The notes: generated by a model not told the origin, from the sequence alone. Counted from the first letter of the stretch, positions 19,531 through 32,792 are shown. The stretch is 64,000 bases of DNA from Pantoea rodasii (GCF_002095465.1 NZ_MLFP01000015.1:1-64000); one strand, 5' to 3'. Program-made: numbers and translations.

Positions 19531-19565
19531 GGTAGCGGCGCGTTGTATTGCTACGCACCGCTACC
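19531..19565. repeat. Long hairpin between convergent fabY and yicH
   Basis: GGTAGCGGCGCGT (19531-19543) pairs with ACGCACCGCTACC (19553-19565) over 13 bp with one mismatch. It has no clear T-run on either strand. The ends resemble those of the small repeat element at 34967-35038 (GTAGCGGTG / CCTAC), so it may be a REP-like unit that also serves as a shared 3'-end hairpin. Confidence 0.55.
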
Positions 19566-19578
19566 GGTTGCTGAAAAC

Positions 19579-21258
19579 CTACTGAACCTGCCCCGCATGC
19601 ATTGTCTGCTGCACTGATTGCGCATCGGTGGTTACTGATAAATTCCCTTCGGCACTCGGGCGCAGCGGCGCATCAGCACGTAATGAGCCTTTCAATTGCA
19701 GCAGCAGATTGCTGTTACCGCTGAGTGGCAAGGCGGGCCAACCCCAGTTTTGTAACACATTGGCCGGCACAGCCTGCCCTTTAAGACTGAGCGTCAATGG
19801 GCGCTGCGCATCCTGTCCTACACTCGCGGTGCCTTCCAGCAAACCGTTGCCGTTAAAGGCGCTCAGCTCTGTTATCTGAACTTGCTGATCGTTAGCGTTA
19901 AAGGCGATCGATGGATGACGTAAATCGGTGCGATTAAACGTCGCTTCCGCCGCGTTAAAACTCGCTTTACCCGCCCAAACTCCCCACTGATGCTGACGCG
20001 CCAGCAGCAGGTTATCGGCACTGCCATCCAGCGCGGTCATCTGGAATGGGAAGGCAGGATTGATGTCGATCACCAGATTGCGATTTGCCGTCCCGTGTTT
20101 GAGCATCACACTGTCCAGCCACTCCGGCAGCGCCTGCTGCCAGCGGTCGCGCCAGTTTTGCGGCAGAGTATATTCCAGACCGGCAATCGCCAAGTCATCA
20201 AGCGTCAGGCGTTTATCACTGCGCGTCCAGTTACCGCTGGCACGGATCACGCCATTGGCCCAGCGTGAACTGAACTGGGCTAGCTCAACTCCCTGCGCCG
20301 AGAAGTTGGCATTCACGATCGGATCGTTAAGCTCAAAGCCGCCATTGATGAAGTTGCCGGCATTCATCGACAGTGAGCCATCATCGCTCTGCCAGTCATC
20401 ACCACGCAGCGTAATGTTCTTCAGGGTTAAATCGAGGTCGGTTACGGCCCAATCCGGCCCTTGCAGGCGCGCATCGGTCATATCCAGACGATTAATGCTC
20501 ACCGACGGCACATTCCGCAGTGGGTTGAGGAAATCACTTAGGTTTTGATGAGTCTGCAGGCGAATGTCGTTAAGACGTAATTGATCAATCATCCAGTTGC
20601 CTTGCGCATCGCGCTCGGCGTTGCCGGTCATGGAACCGCGCGCCAAATCGGCCCCGATGTTCGTCAGCACCAGCCGACGCTGTTTAACGCTACCCTGCAG
20701 CAGCACATTATTGCCCGGCACGCCATTCAGCGTTAACGCACCGGCGCTCATCTGAAACTGTGCATCGCTGCCCAGCATATCTGTCGGCGTCGGTTTCCAC
20801 GGGATAATGCCACCGTTAACGCGCTGAGCTGCCATCGGTAACGTGCTGTGCGGGCTATCAATGCGCACGTTATTCAGTTGCAGGCGATTGGCCTGAATCG
20901 GCAGCGTGGTATCGGGCGTCTGATTCGCGAGATTAATCTCGCCATCGCGCACCTCAATGCTATCGAAATGCAGCCAGTCACTGAATTGCACCAGTGCCAG
21001 TCCAAGGTCGACGCGTTTGGCCACCAACACCGCGGGCTGACCATCATGGCCGAAGCTGAAATCATCCAGGATGATATGTGAGGGGGAGGTGAAGTTGTGC
21101 TCAATCTTGCTGAGGGAAAGATGCCAGGCAGTCTTATCGCTCACCCAACGGCTAAACCAACCCGCGCCCCACTGTGTCTGCAGCAAGACATACAGGACAA
21201 CCAGCCCCAGCAGAATCAGCAGCAGTAAGGTAAGGAAAAACTTGCCTAAAAATTTCAT
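19579..21258 (-). CDS. yicH: AsmA family protein YicH
   Basis: AsmA-like proteins are anchored in the inner membrane and extend through the periplasm; relatives help move phospholipids to the outer membrane. The product has one N-terminal membrane anchor (FFLTLLLLILLGLVVLYVLL) and then a long beta-rich domain with the conserved QRVNGGIIPW, LQGPDWAVTDLDL and AGLEYTLPQNW segments. Length is 559 residues from the second methionine (MKFLGKF), which aligns with E. coli YicH; a start 9 nt upstream is possible. It follows xanP, the E. coli order, but its other neighbour (fabY) is not. Confidence 0.93.
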   Translation of the reverse strand: MKFLGKFFLTLLLLILLGLVVLYVLLQTQWGAGWFSRWVSDKTAWHLSLSKIEHNFTSPSHIILDDFSFGHDGQPAVLVAKRVDLGLALVQFSDWLHFDSIEVRDGEINLANQTPDTTLPIQANRLQLNNVRIDSPHSTLPMAAQRVNGGIIPWKPTPTDMLGSDAQFQMSAGALTLNGVPGNNVLLQGSVKQRRLVLTNIGADLARGSMTGNAERDAQGNWMIDQLRLNDIRLQTHQNLSDFLNPLRNVPSVSINRLDMTDARLQGPDWAVTDLDLTLKNITLRGDDWQSDDGSLSMNAGNFINGGFELNDPIVNANFSAQGVELAQFSSRWANGVIRASGNWTRSDKRLTLDDLAIAGLEYTLPQNWRDRWQQALPEWLDSVMLKHGTANRNLVIDINPAFPFQMTALDGSADNLLLARQHQWGVWAGKASFNAAEATFNRTDLRHPSIAFNANDQQVQITELSAFNGNGLLEGTASVGQDAQRPLTLSLKGQAVPANVLQNWGWPALPLSGNSNLLLQLKGSLRADAPLRPSAEGNLSVTTDAQSVQQTMHAGQVQ

Positions 21259-21355
21259 CACATCCATCCATCCCGATATTTATCCGGTAAGAGGTTGTTA
21301 TGCCTGAATTACCGTTACAGCTCAACAGCCTGGATGTAAAAGCGGATAAATAACA

Positions 21356-21373
21356 GGCAGGCCGTAGCCTGCC
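21356..21373 (-). terminator. Probable terminator after xanP
   Basis: A perfect 7-bp stem (GGCAGGC / GCCTGCC) with a CGTA loop, 7 nt after the xanP stop. On the minus strand TGTTATTT follows, a weak T-run. Confidence 0.5.
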
Positions 21374-21380
21374 GTATGGG

Positions 21381-22757
21381 TTACTTTTCCTGTGGAAAGA
21401 CGAGGTTAAGCACGATTGCAGTGATACCACCGGCTGCAATGCCTGACGACAGCAGGGTTTTCAGCCAGTCAGGGGCAAATTGCAGAATCAGCGGTTGCTG
21501 CGAAACACCCAAGCCCACCGCCAGCGACAGCGCGATAATCATGATGGCGCGACGGTTCAGCGGCTCACGCGAAACGATACGTACACCGGAAGCTGCGATG
21601 GTGCCAAACATCACAATTGTCGCACCACCCAGCACCGGCTCAGGAATATGCTGTACAAAACCGCTTACCGCCGGGAACAGGCCAAGCACGATCAACAGCA
21701 GGGCCACCACAAAACCGACGTAACGGCTGGCGACGCCGGTCAGTTGAATCACGCCATTGTTCTGCCCAAAGCAGGAGTTCGGAAACGTATTGAACAATGC
21801 GGATACAAATGAGTTCAGTCCATTCGCCAGTACGCCGCCTTTAAGGCGCTTCATGTACAGCGGGCCACTGACCGGTTGCTCTGATACATCCGAGGTGGCG
21901 GTGATATCGCCAATGGTTTCCAGTGAGGTCACCATAAACACCAGCATCAGCGGGATCAGCAGGTTCCAGTCAAAACCGAGGCCGTAATACAGCGGTGTCG
22001 GCACTGCGACCAGCGGTTGATCAAGCGGAGCGCTGGTGGCAGGTAACATATCCAGCGCCCAGGCCAGTGCATAACCTACTGCCATGGCAATCACCAGTGA
22101 GGCAACGCGCAGATAGGCATTACGCTGGCGATTAAGCAGAATAATCACCACCAATACCGCGCCGGCCAGCAGCAGGTTCTTTGGCGCGCCGAAGGTATGA
22201 TCGCTCATCGCCGCGAAGCCGCCGCCAATCGAGGTCAGGCCAACCTGAATCAGTGACAGGCCAATAATCATCACCACAATGCCGGATACCAGCGGGGTAA
22301 TAATGCGACGCGCCAGATGCAGGACGCGTGACAGCACCATTTCGGTACAGGACGCCACCATCAGCGTGCCAAACAGCGCGGCCATCATGGTCGGCACATC
22401 GGCACCGCCATTTTTCAGCGCCATACCGCCCATAATCAGCGGTGTCACAAAGTTAAAGCTGGTGCCCTGAATCGACAACAGGCCCGAGCCGACCGGTCCC
22501 CAGGTTTTGATTTGCAGGATCGAGGCAACGCCCGAAGCAAACAGCGACATGCTGATGATGTGCTGGGTGTCCTGCGCCGGTAAGCCCAGCGCCTGGCAGA
22601 TCAGCAGCGCAGGGGTAATCACGGCAACAAACATGGCCAGCAGGTGCTGACAGGCAGCAAACAGCGTTTGTGGCAACGGTGGACGGTCTTCGAGGCGGTA
22701 AATCAGTTCACTCTTTGGACGGGCTGACTGATGAGATTCAGCGGTATTGACGGACAT
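21381..22757 (-). CDS. xanP: Xanthine permease XanP (NCS2 family)
   Basis: XanP is a proton-coupled high-affinity xanthine importer with 14 membrane segments. The 458-residue protein keeps the motifs [41 protein letters not shown] and [24 protein letters not shown], which form the substrate site. I chose the ATG giving [10 protein letters not shown] because it matches the E. coli start; the frame runs further upstream but without conservation. A PurR-like box lies 54 nt upstream. Confidence 0.96.
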   Translation of the reverse strand: MSVNTAESHQSARPKSELIYRLEDRPPLPQTLFAACQHLLAMFVAVITPALLICQALGLPAQDTQHIISMSLFASGVASILQIKTWGPVGSGLLSIQGTSFNFVTPLIMGGMALKNGGADVPTMMAALFGTLMVASCTEMVLSRVLHLARRIITPLVSGIVVMIIGLSLIQVGLTSIGGGFAAMSDHTFGAPKNLLLAGAVLVVIILLNRQRNAYLRVASLVIAMAVGYALAWALDMLPATSAPLDQPLVAVPTPLYYGLGFDWNLLIPLMLVFMVTSLETIGDITATSDVSEQPVSGPLYMKRLKGGVLANGLNSFVSALFNTFPNSCFGQNNGVIQLTGVASRYVGFVVALLLIVLGLFPAVSGFVQHIPEPVLGGATIVMFGTIAASGVRIVSREPLNRRAIMIIALSLAVGLGVSQQPLILQFAPDWLKTLLSSGIAAGGITAIVLNLVFPQEK

Positions 22758-22810
22758 GGTGCGCGTTCTCAATGACAACAAAGGGGCGATTTTAAACGGT
22801 TGCGTTGTGA

Positions 22811-22826
22811 AAGCAATCGTTTGCAA
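22811..22826 (-). promoter_or_regulatory. PurR-like operator upstream of xanP
   Basis: AAGCAATCGTTTGCAA matches the PurR consensus ANGCAANCGNTTNCNT at all but the last position. Its place between xanP and the next gene fits purine-dependent control of a purine importer. Binding is inferred. Confidence 0.6.
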
Positions 22827-22849
22827 TGCCCCTTTTCACATGCATTGAT

Positions 22850-23785
22850 TTAAAGCGTAAACACGGTACGGCTGCGGCTATCATCTTCCTGCCAGGCCTG
22901 CGCTACTTCACTCAACGGGCGCATCTGGAAAGCGATGGAAAAATCACTCTCCGCTGCAGCGTTCAGCATTTCGCTGATGCAGGCGATTAAATCCGCATTG
23001 GACACGCTGCCTAATCCGCTGCCCATTAATGTCAGGCCGGATGAGCGCAGCAGCTTGCTGTGCAGCGTAATTTCCTGGCCACTCAGCGAGCCGATTTGTA
23101 CGAAGCGCACCACTTTCTCCTCGCCCGCGACGGCTGCCTGCATGATATCGAGTGCACTCTGGCCCCACAGGTAATCCAGCACGATATCAATGCCTTCTCT
23201 CATCAGTGCGGGCAGTGCACCCGGCAATTCATCCAGCGTCAGGGTGATATCTGCACCTTGCGCGCGCAGCTGGTCTAGCACATCACGATTGCGACCGGTG
23301 GCGATGATTTTGCCCGCGCCGAGGTGCTGTGCAATACGCACCGCTAATCCACCGGAAGTGCCGGTGGCACCATTGATCAACACGGTTTCACCGGGCTGCA
23401 ACTGCGCCCGGCGCGTCAACGCTGCCCAGGACGACATACCCGGATTGGCAATGGCGGCGGCCAGCACCGGATCGAGCGAAGCGGGCAGAGGCACGACAGC
23501 AACCGCGGGCACCACGGTTCTCTCCGCCATGCTGCCCCAGGGCGCATCAAAGGCGACGAAATAGACCGGATCGCCGTTGCTGAGCGTGCCGGTGCCATCA
23601 ATCCCGGTGATAAAAGGATACTGAGTGGTGGCGCTGTAGTGCTTGCCGGAAGCGCGAGCCTTCGCCAGTTGACTGACGGCAGCCGCTTTAACGCTGACGA
23701 TCACATGCTGTTCATCAGCGTGCGGTTCGGGGAAATCACCGTACACTGGCTGTTCGCCTGCTGCGGAAACGATAGCTGCTTTCAT
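22850..23785 (-). CDS. NADPH:quinone reductase-type zinc-independent oxidoreductase (MDR superfamily)
   Basis: The 311-residue protein has the MDR fold: an N-terminal GroES-like domain (MKAAIVSAAGEQPVYGDFPEP) and a Rossmann domain with GATGTSGGLAVRIAQHLGAGKIIATGR, where the NADP-binding loop lies. Catalytic zinc ligands are not evident, so it groups with quinone reductases rather than alcohol dehydrogenases. The start follows GAAGGAGAAAGC. It is divergent from a MarR regulator with paired operators between them, so it is probably induced by an electrophile or quinone. The substrate is unknown. Confidence 0.85.
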   Translation of the reverse strand: MKAAIVSAAGEQPVYGDFPEPHADEQHVIVSVKAAAVSQLAKARASGKHYSATTQYPFITGIDGTGTLSNGDPVYFVAFDAPWGSMAERTVVPAVAVVPLPASLDPVLAAAIANPGMSSWAALTRRAQLQPGETVLINGATGTSGGLAVRIAQHLGAGKIIATGRNRDVLDQLRAQGADITLTLDELPGALPALMREGIDIVLDYLWGQSALDIMQAAVAGEEKVVRFVQIGSLSGQEITLHSKLLRSSGLTLMGSGLGSVSNADLIACISEMLNAAAESDFSIAFQMRPLSEVAQAWQEDDSRSRTVFTL

Positions 23786-23812
23786 GCTTTCTCCTTCAGA
23801 TAATCGGAAACT

Positions 23813-23831
23813 ATGTGTAATATGCACACAT
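23813..23831. promoter_or_regulatory. MarR-type operator 1
   Basis: ATGTGTAATATGCACACAT is an imperfect palindrome (ATGTGT...ACACAT) in the gap between the oxidoreductase and the MarR gene. It is repeated in reverse orientation at operator 2. Confidence 0.6.
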
Positions 23832-23855
23832 TAGTTCTGCCTCGGGATAACGTCA

Positions 23856-24332
23856 ATGAAAAGTGTGCAAAATACACATAATAGTGCGAAGTTTGATGAC
23901 TTGCACAACGCGCTGCTGATGATTGTGGGTACCTTCAATCGCCCGCAACGTGATGAATTATTAATAAAAGAATCCAACATTCAGCTCGATCGCGCGTTGT
24001 TTCCGCTGCTGATCCAGATTGGCCGCTTTGGACCGATTGGCGTGGTAGAACTGGCAGAGCGTGCCGGGCGCGATTACACCACGGTGAGTCGTCAGGTGGC
24101 GAAGCTGGAAGATCTGGGGCTGGCGCAACGGCAGAAAAATGCCAAAGACAAACGCGTAAATGAAGCGGTCATTACCGCCACTGGCAAGGCGATGACCGAT
24201 AAAATCGATGCCGCACGGGCGCAGATTTATCAGCATCTGTTTGAGAACTGGCAGGATAGCGAGCGCACCGAGTTGGCGCGCCTGTTGCAGAAGTTTGTTG
24301 GGGACTTTATGGCGATAGATCGTAACGAGTAA
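23856..24332 (+). CDS. MarR family transcriptional regulator
   Basis: A 158-residue winged-helix regulator. The recognition region is VVELAERAGRDYTTVSRQVAKLEDLGLAQR (about residues 63-92), with the wing at QKNAKDKRVNEAVITATGK, and dimerisation helices at both ends. It is transcribed away from the quinone-reductase-like gene and very likely controls it and itself. Operator 2 lies inside its first codons. The inducer is unknown. This pair stands where E. coli has gltS. Confidence 0.9.
   Translation: MKSVQNTHNSAKFDDLHNALLMIVGTFNRPQRDELLIKESNIQLDRALFPLLIQIGRFGPIGVVELAERAGRDYTTVSRQVAKLEDLGLAQRQKNAKDKRVNEAVITATGKAMTDKIDAARAQIYQHLFENWQDSERTELARLLQKFVGDFMAIDRNE
23861..23879. promoter_or_regulatory. 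MarR-type operator 2, inside the regulator's coding start
   Basis: AAGTGTGCAAAATACACAT is, read on the minus strand, ATGTGTATTTTGCACACTT, matching operator 1 at 16 of 19 positions. It covers codons 2-8 of the MarR gene, so binding here could block elongation of its own transcript. Confidence 0.55.
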
Positions 24333-24394
24333 GGCTAAACGCGGGAGGGCGCGCGTTATTTCTCACGCCTGAACACGGTTAGCGGAGCCCACCT

Positions 24395-26472
24395 TTAAGC
24401 GTTGCTGTAACGCTCAGTCTCCGGCAGCCAGCGTTCAATTAACGCCTGCGCTTGTTCCGGATAGTGCTGGTGGATATGGCGCGCCACGCGTTGCACTTCC
24501 GGAATCATGCCCTGATCGCGTAATAAGTCTGCGACCTTAAACTCGGCATTACCGGTCTGGCGCGTACCGAGCATTTCACCCGGACCACGAATTTCCAGAT
24601 CGTGCTGAGCGATGACAAAACCATCATTGCTGTCACGCAGCACCTGCAAGCGCTTCTGCGCGGTTTTGCTGAGCGGCGCTTTGTACAGCAACACGCAATG
24701 TGAGGCCACTGCGCCACGCCCGACGCGGCCACGTAGCTGATGCAGCTGTGCTAAACCCAATCGTTCCGGGTTTTCGATGATCATCAGGCTGGCGTTGGGC
24801 ACATCAACTCCGACTTCAATCACGGTGGTGGCGATCAGCAGCTGGATTTCATTGGCTTTGAATGCCGCCATCACCGCCTGTTTTTCTGCTGGCTTCATGC
24901 GGCCGTGTACCAGTCCAACCTGCAAGCCGGGTAGCGCCACTTTTAGCTCTTCCCAGGTGGCTTCCGCCGCCTGCGCTTCCAATACGTCGGACTCTTCAAT
25001 CAGCGTGCAGACCCAGTAAGCCTGGCGGCCTTCGTGGCAGGCATTTTTCACCCGCTCAATGATATCGCCACGGCGGGTATCAGGAATGGCCACCGTGGTG
25101 ACCGGTGTGCGGCCGGGCGGTAATTCATCGATGGTGGAGGTATCGAGATCGGCATAGGCGGTCATCGCCAGCGTGCGCGGAATCGGTGTGGCGGTCATGA
25201 TCAGCTGATGCGGATGGAAACCCTGCTCTTCGCCTTTTTCCCACAGCGCGAGTCGTTGATGCACGCCAAAACGATGCTGTTCATCGATGATCACCAGCGC
25301 CATGCCGTTGAATTTAACCTGCTCCTGGAACAGGGCATGAGTGCCGACCACCATCGCCACCTGTCCGCTGGCAATCGCTTCCTGCTGGGCTTCACGCGCT
25401 TTGCCTTTCTGCTTGCCAGCCAGCCAACCCACTTCAATGCCCAGTGGCGCAAACCACTGGCGGAAATTGTTGGCATGCTGCTCGGCCAGCAGTTCGGTCG
25501 GTGCCATCAGCGCCACCTGTTTGCCATGCGCAATGACGTTCAACGCCGCGAGCGCCGCGACCAACGTTTTGCCCGATCCAACATCACCCTGCACCAGACG
25601 CATCATCGGGAAGTCATTGGCTAAGTCGCGCTCAATCTCCTCAACCACACGCTTTTGCGCGCCGGTAGGCGAGAAGGGGAGCGCGGCCAGCAATTGATCC
25701 ACCAGATTATGCTTTGCAGACATCGGCAACGCATGATGACGCTGTGCACCAGCGCGAACGGCCAACATACTGAGATTGTGTGCCAGCAGCTCTTCGAGAA
25801 TTAAACGCTTTTGAGCGGGATGGCGACCGGTTTCCAGCTCGCTGAGACGTAAATCGGGCGGCGGGCGATGCAGCGTGCGCAATGCATCCGGCAAACTCAT
25901 CAACCGCCGCTCAGTTCTGACGGCAGCAGCTCGGCAATCGGGCAGCTCTCCAGCAATGTCAGCGCTTGATCGGTAAGATTGCGCAGCGTTGCCTGACGAA
26001 TACCTTCGGTAGTGGGATAGACCGGTGTCAGGGTTTCCTGCAGCTCGACGCCGCCCTGTTCGCCCTGCACGCGATACTCGGGATGGATGATTTCAGCGCC
26101 GCGCTGGCCGCGTTTGATTTCGCCATAGGCGGTAACGCGACGACCAGGCGCCAGACTGTTTTTCATCCCGGCATTGAAATTGAAGAAGCGCATGGTCAGC
26201 ACACCGCTGCCATCGCTGATCTGGCACACCAGCATGCGGCGGCGGCCAAACGTGATCTCACTGTGCAGCACTTCACCTTCCACCGTGGACCAGACGCCCG
26301 GCAGCAGGTCATTAATCTTGTAAAGTTGGGTGCGATCTTCGTAGCGCAGCGGCAGATGCAGCAGCAAATCCTGAATGGTGAACAGGCTAAGTTTAGCCAG
26401 TTTGCCCGCCTGACTGGCGCCGACGCCGGTCAGGGTACTGAGCGGTATGGCATCCAGCAGACGGCCTTTCAT
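24395..26472 (-). CDS. recG: ATP-dependent DNA helicase RecG (reading frame broken)
   Basis: RecG remodels replication forks and Holliday junctions. The N-terminal part holds the wedge/OB domain (PLRYEDRTQLYKINDLLPGVWSTVEGEV). The C-terminal part has the SF2 motifs: Walker A QGDVGSGKTLVA, DEQHRFG (the DExH box), TATPIPRTLA and the RGRVGRG motif VI. The frame breaks at the join ELSGG/LMSLPDALR: AA at 25902-25903 should be AAA (coding-strand TTT). With one base restored the length is 692 residues, against 693 in E. coli. I read it as a sequence error. It overlaps the end of trmH by 4 nt. Confidence 0.94.
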
Positions 26473-27163
26473 TTTTTACCTGTGGATTGCATGGTGGCCC
26501 ACCAATTGGCATCGGCTTCCACCTCGCCCTGGGCGTTGATATGCGGATAAGGCAGACCTTTTTGCTTCGCCACGCGCGCAAGCACCGGATAACCACCTTC
26601 AAACAGTAAACGCTGCTGTTCATCAGCATCCAGCAAGCTGTGCTGACGTTTGTACATGCCGGCATTTTGCCGTTGGCGCTGCGCTTCATACAGAATCAGT
26701 GCGGAGGCGACGGACACGTTGAGCGACTGCACCATGCCGACCATCGGCACAATGATGTCCCGATCGGCGAGCGCCAGCGCTTCTGCGGTAATCCCGGTTT
26801 TTCCTGACCCATCAGAATGCAGGTCGGTTTGGTGTAATCGATCTCGCGAAAATCCACCGCGTTCGCCGACAGGTTGGTGGCCAGCACCTGCATCCCTTGA
26901 TCTTTCAGATGGCGTACGGCTTCGGCGATATGACGATGCGTCTGCACTTTCACCCAGCTGTTGCTGCCCGCCGAAGCGGACACCATGGTGCGCATGCGCA
27001 CGCTAGGCCAGACGGCGTGAACTTCGTGAATACCGACTGCGTCAGCGGTACGAATCACCGCCGAGACATTATGCGGTTTATGGACCTGCTCCATGCAGAC
27101 GGTGAGATCGTGCTGGCGCATGGCCAGCATTTCCTGGATACGAGCAAAACGTTGAGCGTTCAT
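26469..27163 (-). CDS. trmH: tRNA (guanosine-18-2'-O)-methyltransferase TrmH/SpoU (reading frame broken)
   Basis: TrmH methylates the ribose of G18 in the tRNA D-loop. The SPOUT-fold motifs are present: motif 1 KPHNVSAVIRTADAVG (with N and R), motif 2 around CILMGQEK, and motif 3 MVGMVQSLNVSVASALILYE. The frame breaks inside motif 2: TTTTT at 26798-26802 should be T6, which restores GQEKTGITAEALALA. Repaired length is 231 residues (E. coli 229). A sequence error is likely. It lies between spoT and recG, as in E. coli. Confidence 0.94.
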
Positions 27164-27166
27164 GCA

Positions 27167-29275
27167 CTAATTACGGTTACGGTGAACTTTAATCACATCC
27201 GGCATTACGCGGATTTTACGCATAATGTTGGCCAGATGGACGCGATCGTTCGCGGTGAGGCGGATAAAGGCGCTGTAAACACGACCATCGCGCTCTTCCG
27301 TGTTAAGACTTTGAATATTGGAGCCCGCCGTGTTGATCGCCGCCGTCAGGTTCGCCAGCGCGCCCTGATGGTTGAACATATCCACCTTAATTTCCGCGAC
27401 GAACTCCTGGTCGATAACCTTATCCCACTCAACCGGCATGAACTTCTCTGGCTCTTTCTGATAGCCGCGGATGTTTCGACAGGATTCGTGATGCACCACC
27501 AGCCCTTTACCAGGGCTGACGTGCGCGACAATCGGATCGCCAGGAATCGGGCGGCAGCACTTGGCAAAGGTAATCAGCACGCCATCAGCGCCTTTAATCG
27601 GCAGCTTCTTACGTTTGCTGTTACTTTGCGGCTCTTCGTTGCCGGCTTGCAGCAGGTTCTTCGCCACCACCACGCTCATGGCATTGCCAAGTCCGATTTC
27701 CGCCAGCAAATCTTCGATGCCGGCCAGCTTCATGCGCTCCAGCTCGTGCTGAATATTTTCCGGCGGGATCTCTGCCAGCTTCTTGCTGCCGCCGAGCGCA
27801 TGGCTCAACAGGCGACGGCCAAGGTTGACGGAGTCTTCGCGCTTCAGATTTTTCAGCAGTTGGCGAATCTTGGCGCGTGCTTTTGAGCTGACGACAAAGT
27901 TAAGCCACGCCGCATTAGGACGTGCGCCTGGCGCAGTGATGATTTCGATGGTTTGACCGCTGGTCAATGATTGTGACAGCGGATAAGGCTGACGATCGAC
28001 GCGGGCACCCACGCAGGCATGGCCGATATCGGTATGCACAGCGTAAGCGAAGTCCACTGGCGTGGCGCCAGCAGGCAGTTCGACGATGCGGCCTTCAGGC
28101 GTAAACACGTAGATCTCATCCGGGAAGAGATCGGATTTCACGCTTTCAATAAATTCAAACGAACTACCGGCGCTTTGCTGCAACTCCAGCAGGCTTTGCA
28201 GCCAGCGCTGGGCGCGAATCTGTGCGGTCGTACCGTTTTCACCGGCTTCTTTATAAGCCCAGTGTGCCGCGACCCCCATTTCCGCCATCTGATCCATATC
28301 TTCGGTACGGATCTGCACTTCTACCGGCACGCCGTGCGGGCCAATCATCGAAGTGTGCAGGGATTGATAGCCGTTGGCCTTGGGAATAGCGATGTAATCT
28401 TTAACGCGTCCGGGACGCGGTTTGTACAGGCTATGCATCTGACCGAGCACGCGATAACAGGTATCCAGGTCTTTCACGATAACGCGAAAGGCATAAATAT
28501 CCATGATCGAGTGGAATCGCTGCTCTTTCAGGTGCATTTTGCGGTAGATCGAATAGAGATGCTTCTCACGGCCACTGACACGGCAGGGAATGCCTGCTTC
28601 CTGTAAGCGCCCATCGATTTCAGAAAGAATCTTCTGAATCATCTCTTTACGGTTACCGCGCGCCGCTTTCACCACCTCTTTAATCACGCGGAAACGATTT
28701 GGATACAGGGCTTCAAAGCCGAGTTCTTCCAACTCTGTTTTCAGGTGATGAATACCGAGGCGGTGCGCCAGAGGACTGTAAATCTCCAGCGTTTCCAGTG
28801 CGATACGACGCTTCTTATCCGGTCGTAAGGCACCGAGCGTGCGCATATTATGCGTGCGGTCAGCCAGTTTGATCAGAATGACGCGGATATCCTGCACCAT
28901 CGCCATGATCATTTTGCGGAAGTTTTCAGCCTGGGCTTCTTTCTTGTCGCGGAACTTCAGCTTGTCGAGTTTCGACACGCCTTCCACCAGTTCGGCCACG
29001 CTTTTGCCAAACAGCTGTTCCATATCCTGGTAGGTGGCGGGTGTATCTTCGATCACGTCATGCAGCAGCGCCGCCATCAGCGTTTCATGGTCGAGTTTCA
29101 TCTCGGCCAGAATGCAGGCAACGGCAACAGGATGGGTGATGTAAGGTTCACCGCTGGAGCGTGTTTGACCCTCGTGGGCATCACGCGCGACTAGATAAGC
29201 TTGCTTGAGGCGCTTAATCTGCTCCTCAGGCAAGTATTTTTCAATCAGTTGATTGAGGCTTTCAAACAGATACAA
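27167..29275 (-). CDS. spoT: Bifunctional (p)ppGpp synthetase/hydrolase SpoT
   Basis: SpoT makes and degrades the alarmone ppGpp. The 702 residues (same as E. coli) comprise an HD hydrolase domain (HPVAVACILAEM, ALLHDVIEDTPATYQDM), a synthetase domain (SIMDIYAFRVIVKDLDTCYRVLGQMHSLYKPRPGRVKDYIAIPK), a TGS domain (IYVFTPEGRIVELPAGATPVDFAYAVHTDIGHA) and a C-terminal ACT domain (DMFNHQGALANLTAAINTAGSNIQ). It is encoded between rpoZ and trmH in the conserved operon. Confidence 0.97.
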   Translation of the reverse strand: MYLFESLNQLIEKYLPEEQIKRLKQAYLVARDAHEGQTRSSGEPYITHPVAVACILAEMKLDHETLMAALLHDVIEDTPATYQDMEQLFGKSVAELVEGVSKLDKLKFRDKKEAQAENFRKMIMAMVQDIRVILIKLADRTHNMRTLGALRPDKKRRIALETLEIYSPLAHRLGIHHLKTELEELGFEALYPNRFRVIKEVVKAARGNRKEMIQKILSEIDGRLQEAGIPCRVSGREKHLYSIYRKMHLKEQRFHSIMDIYAFRVIVKDLDTCYRVLGQMHSLYKPRPGRVKDYIAIPKANGYQSLHTSMIGPHGVPVEVQIRTEDMDQMAEMGVAAHWAYKEAGENGTTAQIRAQRWLQSLLELQQSAGSSFEFIESVKSDLFPDEIYVFTPEGRIVELPAGATPVDFAYAVHTDIGHACVGARVDRQPYPLSQSLTSGQTIEIITAPGARPNAAWLNFVVSSKARAKIRQLLKNLKREDSVNLGRRLLSHALGGSKKLAEIPPENIQHELERMKLAGIEDLLAEIGLGNAMSVVVAKNLLQAGNEEPQSNSKRKKLPIKGADGVLITFAKCCRPIPGDPIVAHVSPGKGLVVHHESCRNIRGYQKEPEKFMPVEWDKVIDQEFVAEIKVDMFNHQGALANLTAAINTAGSNIQSLNTEERDGRVYSAFIRLTANDRVHLANIMRKIRVMPDVIKVHRNRN

Positions 29276-29295
29276 GGTTGACCTGCGAAGTGCTG

Positions 29296-29571
29296 TTAAC
29301 GACGACCTTCAGCGATAGCGGTAACGGCTTGTAACTCAGCGGCTTCCTGCTCTTGCTGCTCCTGACGATCACGAACATCCAGAATCTTGTTAGTGATCAG
29401 GCCTTCTTCGATTTCGCGCAGGGCGATAACGGTGGCTTTATCGTTCTCTTCTGGAACCAGCGGATCTTTGCCGCCTACCTGCATCTGACGTGCACGACGT
29501 GCAGCGACCAACACCAGGTCAAAACGGTTACCAATTTTCTCTACTGCGTCCTGAACGGTTACGCGTGCCAT
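29296..29571 (-). CDS. rpoZ: RNA polymerase omega subunit
   Basis: Omega helps assemble beta' into RNA polymerase and forms part of one ppGpp site. The 91-residue protein starts [31 protein letters not shown], the family signature, and has the same length as E. coli. It is the first gene of rpoZ-spoT-trmH-recG. Confidence 0.97.
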   Translation of the reverse strand: MARVTVQDAVEKIGNRFDLVLVAARRARQMQVGGKDPLVPEENDKATVIALREIEEGLITNKILDVRDRQEQQEQEAAELQAVTAIAEGRR

Positions 29572-29628
29572 AGGTGTGCTACTCCACAGATGATGAAGAA
29601 ATGACTGGGCATAATACTGAAAGTGACT

Positions 29629-30429
<801 letters not shown>

Positions 30430-30473
30430 TCACCTGCAACACTGGTCATCTTCTCTGCCGTACTCTCCAATAG

Positions 30474-32792
<2,319 letters not shown>

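Noticed and set aside
25966..26550. A 194-codon + strand open frame opposite recG
   Set aside because: Antisense shadow of recG; no start signal or family motif.
26897..27886. A 329-codon + strand open frame opposite spoT/trmH
   Set aside because: It mirrors the spoT and trmH coding strand, with low-complexity His/Arg/Gln composition typical of antisense shadows.
28019..28606. A 195-codon + strand open frame opposite spoT
   Set aside because: Antisense shadow of spoT, which is full length and strongly conserved.
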